Assembly: GCA_050187415.1 (NCBI GenBank)
Contig: JBFWXN010000011.1
Span: 29,071-93,070, forward strand
Length of the DNA stretch: 64,000 nucleotides
Source: Ga0077555 sp050187415
GTDB taxonomy: Bacteria; Pseudomonadota; Alphaproteobacteria; Rhizobiales; Hyphomicrobiaceae
Reading direction: 5' to 3'
Position 1 is the first letter of the stretch. The number at the start of each line of letters is the position of its first letter. A model generated the notes under the pieces. The model had not been told where the DNA came from and did not search any database. It saw nothing but the letters and a program-made list of their open reading frames with translations. Positions 1 to 8,671 of the stretch are shown one piece after another. The position numbers were made by a program, and so were the translations under genes.

Positions 1-53
1 CGGCGCGCCAGCGCACCACCCATCGCTCCGAGACCCACGTACCCAAGTTCCAT
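1..53 (-). CDS. NAD-binding 3-hydroxyisobutyrate dehydrogenase family protein (N-terminal fragment)
   Basis: Only the first 17 codons lie in the window; the gene runs off the left edge. The peptide starts MELGYVGLGAMGGALAR, the beta1-GxGxMG turn of the Rossmann fold of the beta-hydroxyacid dehydrogenase family. The ATG at 53 is preceded by a strong CAGGAGG at 59-65. A second member of the same family lies at 2113-3024, so the locus has two such dehydrogenases, on opposite strands. Substrate cannot be told from this fragment. Confidence 0.7.
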   Translation of the reverse strand, partial: MELGYVGLGAMGGALAR

Positions 54-177
54 TGTTTCCTCCTGCGCACATTTCAGGCGCACCGACGCCAAAGCAGCCG
101 GCTCGCGCGCGGAACCGCTCTCATCGAAGCGCGACCTACGCGAGAAGCGATGCCCTACCGAACCGGCTCCCGTACGG

Positions 178-789
178 TCAGTAAAGCGTCTCAGCCTGCC
201 GCTTCGGATAGTTCGCGTCGTAGGTCTGGCCGTCGAACTTGCCGTTGGTCAGTGCCTCGAGTATTTCGCCGGACGACGGCAACGCCGACCGTGCGAGCCG
301 TGTATCGGGGTCCCACAGACGCGAGCGAACGAGCGCCTTGGGGCACTGAAAGTAGACATTCTCCGCCGTCACTTTCAAAACGGTTTGCGGTCGCTTGCCG
401 TTGAAGGAGAAACTCTCGTTGAGCTCGGCGTCGTGCAGAATCTCGGCTCGTCCGTTGATGCGCAGCGTATTGCCGATCCCCGGAATCAGGAACAGCAGTG
501 AACACCGCGGATCGCGAACGATGTTGCGCAACGCATCGACCCGGTTGTTGCCGCGGCGATCGGGGATCATCACCGTCTTCTTGTCGATCACGCGCACGAA
601 CCCGGCGGGATCGCCGCGTGGCGAGCAGTCGAGACCTTCCGGTCCGACCGTAGCAATCACCACGAACGGCGCCTTGTCGATGAAGGCGCGATAGTGATCG
701 GAGATGTAGTCGATCTCCTTGAGGATCGCCGCCTCGGCTGGGGCTCCGTACAGCGCATCCAGTTCCTCGATCGTGGTTATCTTGGGCAT
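178..789 (-). CDS. Pyridoxamine 5'-phosphate oxidase (PPOX) family FMN-binding protein
   Basis: The 203-residue protein has the split-barrel FMN-binding fold of the PPOX superfamily and resembles the MSMEG_1061-type subfamily. Recognisable stretches are FVVIATVGPEGLDCSPRGD near residue 42, PDRRGNNRVDALRNI near 95, and LFLIPGIGNTLRINGRAEI near 120. Such proteins bind FMN, or F420 in some bacteria, and reduce or detoxify small molecules; the substrate is unknown. GGAGG lies just before the ATG at 789. It is transcribed toward the dehydrogenase fragment at the left edge and divergently from the monooxygenase at 945. Confidence 0.8.
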   Translation of the reverse strand: MPKITTIEELDALYGAPAEAAILKEIDYISDHYRAFIDKAPFVVIATVGPEGLDCSPRGDPAGFVRVIDKKTVMIPDRRGNNRVDALRNIVRDPRCSLLFLIPGIGNTLRINGRAEILHDAELNESFSFNGKRPQTVLKVTAENVYFQCPKALVRSRLWDPDTRLARSALPSSGEILEALTNGKFDGQTYDANYPKRQAETLY

Positions 790-944
790 TTGGCCTCCGT
801 GGTGAGGAAGGGAGCCGGCATTGCCGCCGGCCGCAATCCTATCCGCGTGACAGGTCTTGCGCGGCTAGGCTAGCATTTGTCCAGACATAAGTCGGGCCGC
901 AATGCAGCAGCCGGAACGACACCAATCTTGAGGGAGAACGAGCC

Positions 945-2066
945 ATGGGCCAAGCCCCCCGATTCGCCGTGCAGATCGGCGCTGTCGACAAACTGGGTGC
1001 CAGCGACGCGGACATGTACCGCGAGGCGATCATCGACGCCCAGCACGCCCAACAGCTCGGTTACGATGCGGTGTGGCTGGTCGAGCACCATTTCTCTGAC
1101 TACTACCCTACCCCCAATCCGCTGATGTTCCTTTCTCACCTGGCTGCGGCCGTGCCCGGAATGGGTCTCGGCACCGCGGTCATGGTGTTGCCCTGGTACG
1201 ATCCGATCCGGTTTGCAGAGGATCTGGCGATGGTCGCGACCCTCACCACTGGGCCGCTGCACATCGGCATGGGACGCGGCACGGCGAAGCTCGAATACGA
1301 CGCCCTGCGCATCGACATGAACGAGGCGCGCGACCGTTTCCAGGAGTGCTGGGAGATCACCCAGCTCGCGCTCAAGGGCGAGCCCTTCACCTATGACGGC
1401 CGCTTCGTGAAGCTGGAGCGGCCGATCACCATCCGCCCGCGGCTCGATCCCTCCCGCAAGATCAACTTCTACGGCGCGATCGGATCGCCCGGCTCCGCCG
1501 AGATCATCGCCGATTATAATCTCGCGCCCCTCTCGCTGTCGCAGTTCCCCGACTACATGCTGGTGAAGATCCTCGAGCGATGGCGGCGGCGCATGGCGGA
1601 CAGAGGCCAGGCCGTGCCCGCCGACGTGACGCTTCCGGTCTCGACAAAATGCTTCATCGGCGACACCGACGAGGCAGCACGTGAGGAAGCCCGCGGGCAC
1701 ATGGCCCGTTTCTACAAGCTTCAGGCCGAGCACTACACCACCGACACCACCCCCTGGGGCGACATCAAGGGCTACGAGCAATTCGCCAAGATCTTCGCCA
1801 ACATGAAGCTGATGGGCGACCCGAAGCAGAACGACCCGATCCTCGAGCGCAATCTGATCGGCAGCGCAGAGACCGTGGCCCGGCGCATCAACGAGCTGCG
1901 CGCCATCGGTTTCAATTACGTGCTCATTTCGAATGCCATGCACGGTGTCGAGCGCGAGGTGCGCCAACGCATGATGCGCCGGTTCGCCGAAGAAGTGATC
2001 CCGCTGGTCAACAGTCTGCCCGTTCCGGACGCACCGGTGTTCGAGAGGCCGCGCGCGGCCGAGTAG
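945..2066 (+). CDS. LLM class flavin-dependent oxidoreductase (luciferase-like monooxygenase)
   Basis: The 373-residue protein has the bacterial luciferase-like TIM-barrel. The N-terminus carries the family pattern leading into VWLVEHHFSDYYPTPNP near residue 45, and LHIGMGRGTAKLEYDAL lies near 105. These enzymes use reduced FMN (or F420) and oxygen to hydroxylate or cleave organic substrates. GGGAG sits before the ATG at 945. It heads a plus-strand run of five genes whose other products fit small-molecule catabolism, so a role in breaking down an aromatic, pyrone-like or sulfonated compound is inferred. The substrate is not identifiable from sequence. Confidence 0.85.
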   Translation: MGQAPRFAVQIGAVDKLGASDADMYREAIIDAQHAQQLGYDAVWLVEHHFSDYYPTPNPLMFLSHLAAAVPGMGLGTAVMVLPWYDPIRFAEDLAMVATLTTGPLHIGMGRGTAKLEYDALRIDMNEARDRFQECWEITQLALKGEPFTYDGRFVKLERPITIRPRLDPSRKINFYGAIGSPGSAEIIADYNLAPLSLSQFPDYMLVKILERWRRRMADRGQAVPADVTLPVSTKCFIGDTDEAAREEARGHMARFYKLQAEHYTTDTTPWGDIKGYEQFAKIFANMKLMGDPKQNDPILERNLIGSAETVARRINELRAIGFNYVLISNAMHGVEREVRQRMMRRFAEEVIPLVNSLPVPDAPVFERPRAAE

Positions 2067-2112
2067 ACTGTCGGCGCCCGCCGCTTGCGCATATCGAGTG
2101 GGAAAGTCAACC

Positions 2113-3024
2113 ATGTCAGAAACAATAGGCTTCATCGGGCTCGGCGCCATGGGTGGCGGCATGGCGGCAAACCTGGTCAAGGCCGGGTTCACGGTGGTCG
2201 GCATGGATGTCAATCCGGCGCGGGCCGAAGCCCTCGCGGCCCGAGGTGGCAACATCGTGAAGACACCTGCCGATGTCGCCCGATCGGCAAAGCGCGTCAT
2301 CACCATGGTCGAGACCACCGCCCAAACCGAAATGGTGATCGCCGGCGTGGACGGCGTCATCGCGGGGGCAGCGGCGGGCCATTCTATCGCGATGATGTCG
2401 ACCATCGACCCGATCGCGGCGAAGCAGATCCACGACAATTTGAATGCCAAGGGCATCGCCATGGTCGACGCGCCGGTTTCCGGCGGTGCGGCGCGCGCGA
2501 GCGACGGCTCTCTGGCCATCATCTGCGGCGGCGAGAAATCCCACTACGATGACTGGCTGCCGGCGTTCGAGGCCATGTCGGCCAACCAGTTCCACGTCGG
2601 TGGCATCGGCCAGGGACTTGCGCTGAAACTCGTCAACAACATGCTGATCCAGACGTCGACCGTGGCCATCGCCGAGGCATTCGTGATGGGCGCCAAGGCC
2701 GGGCTCGATCCGCGCGTCATGTATGACGTCATCAAAGTGTCGACGGGCGCGAGTTTTGCCCTCGATTTCCGGGTGCCACGATTTCTTTCGGGCGATTTCA
2801 CGCCCGGCGGCACTGTCGACATCTCGTACAAGGACCAGGAGCTCGAGACCGCGTTCGGCAAGGCCCTCGGGGTACCGCTCTTCATGGCCAACATCTCGCA
2901 ACAGATCTACCAGATGGCTCGCGCCCGCGGTCTCAACAAGGAAGACGGCGCCTCGGTCGTGAAGCTCTACGAAGAGATGGCCGGCGTGAAACTCGGACCC
3001 AGATCCACCAAGCGCCCGGGCTAG
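2113..3024 (+). CDS. NAD(P)-dependent oxidoreductase, 3-hydroxyisobutyrate dehydrogenase family
   Basis: The 303-residue protein has the beta-hydroxyacid dehydrogenase layout: an N-terminal Rossmann domain with GLGAMG at residues 9-14, the substrate-loop motif DAPVSGGAARASDGSLA near 119, and the catalytic lysine in GQGLALKLVNNM near 172, followed by the all-helical dimer domain. Members oxidise 3-hydroxyisobutyrate or reduce tartronate semialdehyde and related compounds. An in-frame GTG at 2098 would add five residues, but the ATG at 2113 matches the family N-terminus and has GGAAAG upstream. It lies 46 bp after the monooxygenase, probably in the same operon. Confidence 0.88.
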   Translation: MSETIGFIGLGAMGGGMAANLVKAGFTVVGMDVNPARAEALAARGGNIVKTPADVARSAKRVITMVETTAQTEMVIAGVDGVIAGAAAGHSIAMMSTIDPIAAKQIHDNLNAKGIAMVDAPVSGGAARASDGSLAIICGGEKSHYDDWLPAFEAMSANQFHVGGIGQGLALKLVNNMLIQTSTVAIAEAFVMGAKAGLDPRVMYDVIKVSTGASFALDFRVPRFLSGDFTPGGTVDISYKDQELETAFGKALGVPLFMANISQQIYQMARARGLNKEDGASVVKLYEEMAGVKLGPRSTKRPG

Positions 3025-3062
3025 GCCGGGGCGATCGAAACCAAACTCAGAAGGAAGATGTC

Positions 3063-3470
3063 ATGACCGAGAGAAGCGACCTCTACAAGAAAGGCGAAGC
3101 GGTTCGCCGGGCGTTGCGCGGAGACGCCTCGTACGAGCAGAACATGAAGGAGTATGCGGCCGACCCGCACACTCAGACGTTCATCGACTTGGCGACCGAG
3201 ACGGTGTTTGGCGCGCTATGGGCGCGGCCGACGCTCGACTACAAGCTGCGCTCACTGATCTGCGTCATCACCGATGCCACGATGGGACGCCATGACGAGC
3301 TCGATATCCACCTGCGCTTTGCCTTGAAGCAGGGCTGGACAGAGGAGGAGCTGATCGAGGTGCTCCTGCATATGTCCGGCTACGTCGGCGTGCCGCTGAT
3401 CCGCGAGGCGGTCTATTGCGCCAAGGACGTGTTCGCCGATGAGCGCGCCAAGGCTGCGGCGAAGACGTAA
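3063..3470 (+). CDS. Carboxymuconolactone decarboxylase family protein
   Basis: This 135-residue all-helical protein matches the PcaC/AhpD-like family in length and pattern (MGRHDELDIHLRFALKQG, then EEELIEVLLHMSGYVGVP). It has no CxxC motif, so it resembles the decarboxylase branch rather than the AhpD peroxidase-reducing branch. PcaC converts 4-carboxymuconolactone to beta-ketoadipate enol-lactone; whether this protein does so is not shown. AAGGAAG precedes the ATG at 3063. It sits between the dehydrogenase and a lactonase-like amidohydrolase, which fits an aromatic or lactone breakdown route. Confidence 0.85.
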   Translation: MTERSDLYKKGEAVRRALRGDASYEQNMKEYAADPHTQTFIDLATETVFGALWARPTLDYKLRSLICVITDATMGRHDELDIHLRFALKQGWTEEELIEVLLHMSGYVGVPLIREAVYCAKDVFADERAKAAAKT

Positions 3471-3521
3471 GCCGCCGGAAAACAGACCGAACACCAAGAC
3501 GAGGCGAGGAGCGCGACGCCC

Positions 3522-4559
3522 ATGGCCCAAGCAAACGTCCATTACATAGCAAACCGCGCGGATTGGCTGGCTCGCGTCACGGAGACGCCGCTCGAACCCG
3601 AGCTGCCGATCGTCGATCCGCATCATCACCTCTGGGACCGTCCGGGTTGGCCCTACATGATGCCGGACCTTCTCGCCGACACGGCGACCGGCCACAACGT
3701 CGTCGCGACGGTGTTCGTGCAGTGCCGTGCATTCCATAAAGCAACCGGCCCCGAGGCGATGAGGCCGGTCGGCGAAACGCAATTCGTGGCCGGTGTCGCG
3801 GCCATGAGTGAGAGCGGCCAATACGGAAAAACGCGCATCTGCGAGGGCATCGTCGGCCACGCCGACATGCTGCTCGGTGCCCGCGTCGAGCCGGTGCTTG
3901 AAGCGCACATCGCGGCGGGCAACGGACGCTTTCGCGGCATCCGCCACATCACGGCGTGGGACCCGAACCCGGTCATCATGAACCCCGCCTACACGCCGCC
4001 CCGGCATGCGCTTCAGGACGCGTCCTTTCAGGAGGGCCTGCGTACGCTCGGCCGCATGGGCCTCACGTTCGATGCCTGGCTCTATCACCCGCAGATCCCG
4101 GATGTGACGGCCGCCGCCCGCGCCGTGCCCGAGACCAGGATCGTGCTCGATCATGTCGGAGGGCCCCTCGCCATCGAAGGCTATGCGGGAAGACGTGACG
4201 AAGTCTTCAAGGACTGGTCGGCGTCCATAAAGGAACTGGCGACCTGCCAGAATGCTTACGTGAAGCTCGGTGGCCTCGGCATGCGCATCAACGGATTTCG
4301 CTTCGAGGACGCCGAAAATCCGCCGACCTCCGAAGCCTTGGCGGCCGCCTGGAAACCCTACATCGAGACGTGCATCGAGGCGTTCGGCGCGAACCGATGC
4401 ATGTTTGAATCGAACTTCCCCGTCGACAAGGGCTCCTATAGCTACGGCGTCTTCTGGAATGCCTGCAAGCTGCTGGCGAAGGGCGCCTCGGCGAACGAGA
4501 AAGCGGATCTCTTTGCAGGTACGGCACAGCGGTTCTATCGGCTGTCGAAAACGGCCTGA
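3522..4559 (+). CDS. Amidohydrolase family protein (2-pyrone-4,6-dicarboxylate lactonase-like)
   Basis: The 345-residue protein is an Amidohydro_2 TIM-barrel hydrolase. The metal-binding motif VDPHHHLWDRPGWPY lies near residue 29; a later histidine in IVLDHVGGP (near 210) and the terminal metal-site region FESNFPVDK (near 290) are present. Relatives hydrolyse lactones such as 2-pyrone-4,6-dicarboxylate or L-fuconolactone, or decarboxylate aromatic acids. A GAGGAG lies about 10 bp before the ATG at 3522. The carboxymuconolactone-like protein directly upstream and the crotonase directly downstream support a ring- or lactone-opening step. The exact substrate is unknown. Confidence 0.85.
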   Translation: MAQANVHYIANRADWLARVTETPLEPELPIVDPHHHLWDRPGWPYMMPDLLADTATGHNVVATVFVQCRAFHKATGPEAMRPVGETQFVAGVAAMSESGQYGKTRICEGIVGHADMLLGARVEPVLEAHIAAGNGRFRGIRHITAWDPNPVIMNPAYTPPRHALQDASFQEGLRTLGRMGLTFDAWLYHPQIPDVTAAARAVPETRIVLDHVGGPLAIEGYAGRRDEVFKDWSASIKELATCQNAYVKLGGLGMRINGFRFEDAENPPTSEALAAAWKPYIETCIEAFGANRCMFESNFPVDKGSYSYGVFWNACKLLAKGASANEKADLFAGTAQRFYRLSKTA

Positions 4560-4581
4560 CCACAACGAAAGCGAGTCCATC

Positions 4582-5376
4582 ATGAGCGCCGCGCAGACAC
4601 CGACCTCGACCACGCCCATCCTGACCGTCGCCGAGGGCAAGGCCACCATTCGCCTGAACCGACCCGCCGAGCACAACCGGCTCGAGCCGGCGGACCTCGA
4701 AGCGCTGATCGAGATCTATGACCGGATCGGTAGCGACGTCTCGATCCGGGTGCTCGTCATCACCGGCACGGGCAAGAGCTTCTCGTCGGGCTTCCATATC
4801 GGCGCCCTCAAGGACCGAAAGGAAGGCAGGCAGAAGGAGTACGACCCGAATGCCTTCGAGAAGATGGTGGACAAGCTTGAAGAGCTGCGCGTACCGACAA
4901 TCGCCGCGTTGAACGGCGGCGTCTACGGCGGCGCGACGGATCTCGCGCTCGCCTGCGACTTTCGCATTGGTGTCGAGGCAACGCGCATGTTCATGCCCGC
5001 GGCGCGACTTGGCATCGTCTACTATCAAAGCGGGCTTCGCCGCTACGTGTCACGCATCGGCCTCGACAATGCGAAGCGACTGTTCCTGACGGCCGAGCCG
5101 GTCGAGGCGAGTGACCTTCTCGCCATGGGATACCTGGGCGAGATCGTGCCGGCGGATCAGCTCATGACGCGGGTCGATGCGCTCGCGTCGCAGATCGCGG
5201 CCAACGCACCGCTGGCGCTCGCCGCGACGAAGAAGGCACTCAACGACGTCGCCGCCGGACGCCTCGATCCGGAGTGGCATGACGAGGCGCGCAAGGCCTG
5301 TGCCAAGTCCGCTGACCATCAGGAGGGATTAAAGGCGTGGGCGGAGAAGAGGAAGCCTGCGTTCACCGGTCGGTAG
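4582..5376 (+). CDS. Enoyl-CoA hydratase/isomerase (crotonase) family protein with atypical active site
   Basis: The 264-residue crotonase-fold protein keeps the oxyanion-hole segments GTGKSFSSGFHIGAL near residue 64 and NGGVYGGATDLALACDFRIG near 112. It departs from hydratases at both catalytic glutamates: the usual GGGxELA reads GGATDLA, and the usual PEIxLG position reads PAARLG. Ordinary hydration is therefore unlikely, and an isomerase, hydrolase or C-C bond lyase role is possible. The open frame extends far upstream, but the ATG at 4582, 22 bp after the amidohydrolase stop, gives the family N-terminus. It is the last gene of the cluster, followed by a terminator-like hairpin. Confidence 0.85.
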   Translation: MSAAQTPTSTTPILTVAEGKATIRLNRPAEHNRLEPADLEALIEIYDRIGSDVSIRVLVITGTGKSFSSGFHIGALKDRKEGRQKEYDPNAFEKMVDKLEELRVPTIAALNGGVYGGATDLALACDFRIGVEATRMFMPAARLGIVYYQSGLRRYVSRIGLDNAKRLFLTAEPVEASDLLAMGYLGEIVPADQLMTRVDALASQIAANAPLALAATKKALNDVAAGRLDPEWHDEARKACAKSADHQEGLKAWAEKRKPAFTGR

Positions 5377-5403
5377 TATGTTCGATGGATGATCGAGGTA
5401 TGC

Positions 5404-5429
5404 AGCCGGCACCCTTACGGGAGCCGGCT
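5404..5429. terminator. Bidirectional terminator-like hairpin
   Basis: AGCCGGC (5404-5410) pairs with GCCGGCT (5423-5429). Inside, an A/A mismatch is followed by CCC/GGG pairing around the loop TTAC. It lies between the convergent crotonase and DAHP synthase genes. There is no long T tract on either side, so its efficiency is uncertain. Confidence 0.5.
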
Positions 5430-5461
5430 TCAGTCGTTCGTGCCCGGCCTTGGCAAGGCTG

Positions 5462-6883
5462 CTATTCGGCGGCCGCCGTCGCCAGTGGGCTTACCGTCTG
5501 GCCGCGGCTCTTGCGAACCTGGCTCAATTGATCGGCCACCAGGAAAGCAATCTCGAGTGACTGCTCGGCGTTGAGACGCGGGTCGCACAGCGTCTCGTAG
5601 CTTCGCGACAGATCCTCGTCGACGATCTGCATGGCACCGCCCGTGCACTCGGTCACATTCTGGCCGGTCATTTCGACGTGCACGCCGCCCGCGTACGTTC
5701 CAAGCGCACGATGCACGGCGAAGAAGCGCTCCACCTCATCTCTGACGCGCTGGAATGGCCGCGTCTTATGGCCGGTCGATGCGGTGATCGTATTGCCATG
5801 CATCGGGTCGCACGACCAAATGACCTTGCGGCCCTCCTTCTCCACGGCACGAATGAGCGGCGGCAGGTGCTTCTCGATCTTGTCCGAACCGAACCGGCAG
5901 ATCAGCGTCAACCGTCCCGCTTCGTTGTCGGGGCTCAGGATATCGATCAGGCGGACCAACTCGTCGGGATCGAGCGTCGGTCCGCACTTCAATCCGATCG
6001 GGTTCGCGACGCCTCGGCAGAACTCGATATGCGCGTGATCGGGCTGGCGCGTGCGGTCGCCGATCCAGATCATATGCGCGGACGTGTCGAAGTAGCGGCC
6101 CGTACCCAACACCTCATCGCGACGCGTCATGGCCTGCTCGTATCCGAGCAACAGGGCTTCGTGGCTGGTGTAGAAGTCCGTGCTGACCAGCTCGCGCGTG
6201 TTCGTCTCGTCGATGCCGAGCACCTTCATGATCGCGAGCGTGCGCCCGATCTCGTCAGCCAGCGTCTCGTATTGGTTCTCGATGGGCTTGCCCTTCATGA
6301 AATCGAGCGCCCAACGGTTGATGTTCTCCAAGCTGGCAAAGCCGCCCTGAAGGAACGCGCGCAGGAAGTTCAGCGTGGCCGCCGACTGCCGATAGGCCTG
6401 CAACTGGCGTTGCGGATCGGGAACCCGCTCCTCGGGCGTGAAGTCGAATCCGTTGATGATATCGCCGCGATAGCTCGGCAGCTCGACTCCGTCCCGCTTC
6501 TCGACGTTGGAGGAGCGCGGCTTCGCGAATTGCCCGGCGATGCGACCCACCTTCACCACCGGCATTCCGCCCTGGAAGGTCATCACCAGCGCCGATTGCA
6601 GGAAGATGCGGAAGTAATCGCGGATATTGTTGGCCGAGTGCTCCTTGAAGCTTTCCGCGCAATCGCCGCCCTGGAACAGGAAGCTATGACCCTCAGCTAC
6701 CCGCGCCAGCTTCGTGCGCAGCGCCAGCACTTCGTTGGCAAACACGAGGGGAGGAAACTTCGCCAGGCGCGCCTCGACATCCGCCAGAGCAGCCGACGGC
6801 GTCGCATAGAGTTGGCCATCGTACTCAGGGACTTGAACGATCGGCTTCGATCTCCAGCTCGCGGGGGACCAGGTTGCCGGCAT
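5462..6883 (-). CDS. aroG: 3-deoxy-7-phosphoheptulonate (DAHP) synthase, class II
   Basis: The 473-residue enzyme joins phosphoenolpyruvate and erythrose 4-phosphate, the first step of the shikimate pathway. It is the class II (plant and mycobacterial) type by length and motifs: FQGGDCAESF near residue 70 supplies a metal-ligand cysteine, KVGRIAGQFAKPRS near 112 binds PEP, WSCDPMHGNT near 355 supplies the metal-site histidine, and MTGQNVTECTGGA lies near 405. AGGAGAG precedes the ATG at 6883. A separate class I enzyme is not present in the window. A near-palindrome at 6962-6985 lies in its 5' region. Confidence 0.95.
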   Translation of the reverse strand: MPATWSPASWRSKPIVQVPEYDGQLYATPSAALADVEARLAKFPPLVFANEVLALRTKLARVAEGHSFLFQGGDCAESFKEHSANNIRDYFRIFLQSALVMTFQGGMPVVKVGRIAGQFAKPRSSNVEKRDGVELPSYRGDIINGFDFTPEERVPDPQRQLQAYRQSAATLNFLRAFLQGGFASLENINRWALDFMKGKPIENQYETLADEIGRTLAIMKVLGIDETNTRELVSTDFYTSHEALLLGYEQAMTRRDEVLGTGRYFDTSAHMIWIGDRTRQPDHAHIEFCRGVANPIGLKCGPTLDPDELVRLIDILSPDNEAGRLTLICRFGSDKIEKHLPPLIRAVEKEGRKVIWSCDPMHGNTITASTGHKTRPFQRVRDEVERFFAVHRALGTYAGGVHVEMTGQNVTECTGGAMQIVDEDLSRSYETLCDPRLNAEQSLEIAFLVADQLSQVRKSRGQTVSPLATAAAE

Positions 6884-6961
6884 GGCACTCTCCTAAACGA
6901 GATGCAGAAAAAGGCCGGTCCCGCACTCCCTGCAGGCCGGCACCGCTCCGCATCATGGCAT

Positions 6962-6985
6962 AAGCTGGCTTCTATAAGCCAACTT
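6962..6985. promoter_or_regulatory. Near-perfect dyad upstream of the DAHP synthase gene
   Basis: AAG-C-TGGCTT, a CTAT centre, then AAGCCA-A-CTT: arms of 3+6 paired bases with one mismatch give a 24-nt dyad about 80 bp before the aroG start. It could be a repressor site or the base of an RNA hairpin in the leader. No known operator consensus is recognised. Confidence 0.35.
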
Positions 6986-7106
6986 CGTTCGCGCTGCCAG
7001 TCGGTCTGGTGCGATTGGGAGCCAAAAAGGGAGCACCGGACGAGGCGAGCGGCGGCCGGTGCCCTATGGGCCTCGCCGCCAATCCCGACCCGCCCGCGCC
7101 GGGCCT

Positions 7107-7724
7107 CTACCTGCGCACAGCCTCCACCTCGATCGCGACGTCGACCTCGTCCGATATGAGCGGCGCACCACGCCCCAGTCCCCATTCGCTTCGGAGTAGC
7201 TTCGTTGTCGCCGAGAACCCGGAGACGAACTTGCCCGCAAAGCTGGGGTTAACCAGTCCGAGTGGGTGCTCGCCAGTGAAATTCCAGGTCACATCGAGCG
7301 TTACCGACCGCGTCGTTCCTCGGATCGTCAGATCGCCGACGACTTGGCCGGTCCGCTCGCCCGTGACAATCGCCTGGGTGCTCTTGAACGTGATCATCGG
7401 GTAATTGACCACGTCGAAGAAGTCGGGGCTCCGCAGTAGCCGATCCAACGCCGTAACCCCGCTGGACAGCTCTGTCGGATCGAGGCGGACGTCGACGCGT
7501 CCCGTTTCCGGGCTGGCCGGATCGAAATCGAGCTGCCCCGCAAAGCCAACCAACCGCGCCGTATGGTGCGACAGGCCGGCGTGGCTCCAGCCGATGGTCA
7601 CGGTCGAGTGGCCGCCGGCAAAGTGGTAAGTCTCGGCGGCCACCGGCACAGCCACCAGCCACCCCGCGAAACCGAGGGCCACCACGAGCGACCAGAGCAA
7701 TCTCGTGTCGAAGCGAATGCGCAC
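7107..7724 (-). CDS. YceI family protein
   Basis: The protein is a lipocalin-like YceI beta-barrel that binds isoprenoid-type lipids in the periplasm. A signal peptide of about 27 residues (LLWSLVVALGFAGWLVAVPVAA) ends in VAAE. The mature part begins with the YceI pattern YHFAGGHSTVTIGWSHAGLS and contains LTIRGTTRSVTLDVTW near residue 135. The longest frame starts at 7766, but a GTG at 7724 has GGAGGG six bases upstream and gives a normal n-region, so 205 residues are preferred. It is transcribed toward the DAHP synthase gene; no functional link is evident. Confidence 0.85.
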   Translation of the reverse strand: MRIRFDTRLLWSLVVALGFAGWLVAVPVAAETYHFAGGHSTVTIGWSHAGLSHHTARLVGFAGQLDFDPASPETGRVDVRLDPTELSSGVTALDRLLRSPDFFDVVNYPMITFKSTQAIVTGERTGQVVGDLTIRGTTRSVTLDVTWNFTGEHPLGLVNPSFAGKFVSGFSATTKLLRSEWGLGRGAPLISDEVDVAIEVEAVRR

Positions 7725-7801
7725 CTCGTGCCCTCCGGACTGCGTTTGCCGGTCCACCTGCACCAAAACTGTGGCAAGACCGGATCAATCGCTTACGCCG
7801 C

Positions 7802-8557
7802 TCAAAGCTGAGCGGTCATCCCACCGTCGACCGCGAGCGTCGCCCCGGTGATATAGGAGGCCTTGTCGGAGGCAAGGAAAACGATGGCTGCCGCGATCTC
7901 CTCCGGTGTCCCGAAGCGCCGCATGGGGGTCTTGTCCAGCAGCGCCTTGGCGAAGGCAGGGATCTTGAGCGCCCGCGCCGTGAGCGCCGTTTCGACGAAA
8001 CCCGGGCACACGGCGTTGACACGAATGCCGAATGTCGCCCACTCGACGGCGAGACCTTTGGTGAGCGCGACAACAGCGCCTTTGGTCGCCGAGTAGGCGA
8101 CGAGCTGGCGCATGCCGTGGTCAGCCATGATCGAGGCGAGGTTGACGACCGACGCATTGCCGGAGCGCCGCAACAGCTCGAAGCCTTCGCGCGCGAGGCG
8201 AACCACACCGTCGAGGTTGACGTCGCGTACGGTGACCCAGTCGGCTTCCGACAGATGGCGGAAATCGGACCGGACATTCAGTCCCGCATTGTTGACCAGG
8301 ATGTCGAGTTTGCCGTGAGCGGTCTCGATCAGCCGAAGGGTGGCTTGAACGTCCTGCGTGCGCGTGACATCTGCGGCAACCGCAGTCGCGATGCCCCCCA
8401 GCTCCTGAATTTCAGCCACGACTTTGGCTGCGGCATCCGCATCGCGCTCGGCGAGGTAGACGTGCGCACCCTCGGCCGCCAGAGCTTTCGCGATCCCGCG
8501 TCCGATGCCGTTGCCAGCCCCCGTGACCAGGGAGATGCGTCCGTCTAGGCATGCCAT
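7802..8557 (-). CDS. SDR family NAD(P)-dependent oxidoreductase
   Basis: The 251-residue classical short-chain dehydrogenase has the cofactor motif TGAGNGIG near residue 12, LVNNAGLN near 87, the catalytic YSATK near 153, and the C-terminal signature YITGATLAVDGG. Members reduce or oxidise alcohols, ketones or sugars with NAD(P)H; substrate is not predictable. Twelve extra codons are open upstream, but GGGAGG lies before the ATG at 8557. It is followed by the YceI gene on the same strand with a short gap and preceded by a terminator-like hairpin. Confidence 0.88.
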   Translation of the reverse strand: MACLDGRISLVTGAGNGIGRGIAKALAAEGAHVYLAERDADAAAKVVAEIQELGGIATAVAADVTRTQDVQATLRLIETAHGKLDILVNNAGLNVRSDFRHLSEADWVTVRDVNLDGVVRLAREGFELLRRSGNASVVNLASIMADHGMRQLVAYSATKGAVVALTKGLAVEWATFGIRVNAVCPGFVETALTARALKIPAFAKALLDKTPMRRFGTPEEIAAAIVFLASDKASYITGATLAVDGGMTAQL

Positions 8558-8610
8558 CCGTGGCCTCCCGTCGCGCGAACCGCCGCGCCGCAATCAAGCG
8601 TGAGCCTGCT

Positions 8611-8650
8611 CAATAACAAGGCCGCCGCCCTATGTTGCAAGGACGGCGGC
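8611..8650 (-). terminator. Likely rho-independent terminator of the outer-membrane protein gene
   Basis: On the minus strand, GCCGCCG (8650-8644) pairs with CGGCGGC (8627-8621) and is followed by CTTGTTATTG, a moderately T-rich tail. It lies just after the stop of the beta-barrel gene at 8672 and before the SDR start. Confidence 0.5.
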
Positions 8651-8671
8651 TCGGCGTCGCTAACGGCAACC

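Noticed and set aside
870..2522. A 550-codon minus-strand frame opposite the monooxygenase and dehydrogenase genes
   Set aside because: It is an antisense shadow of G+C-rich coding DNA; the plus-strand frames have clear families and ribosome sites. The same applies to long antisense frames at 3252-4676, 5678-7159, 26600-28036 and 39825-40883.
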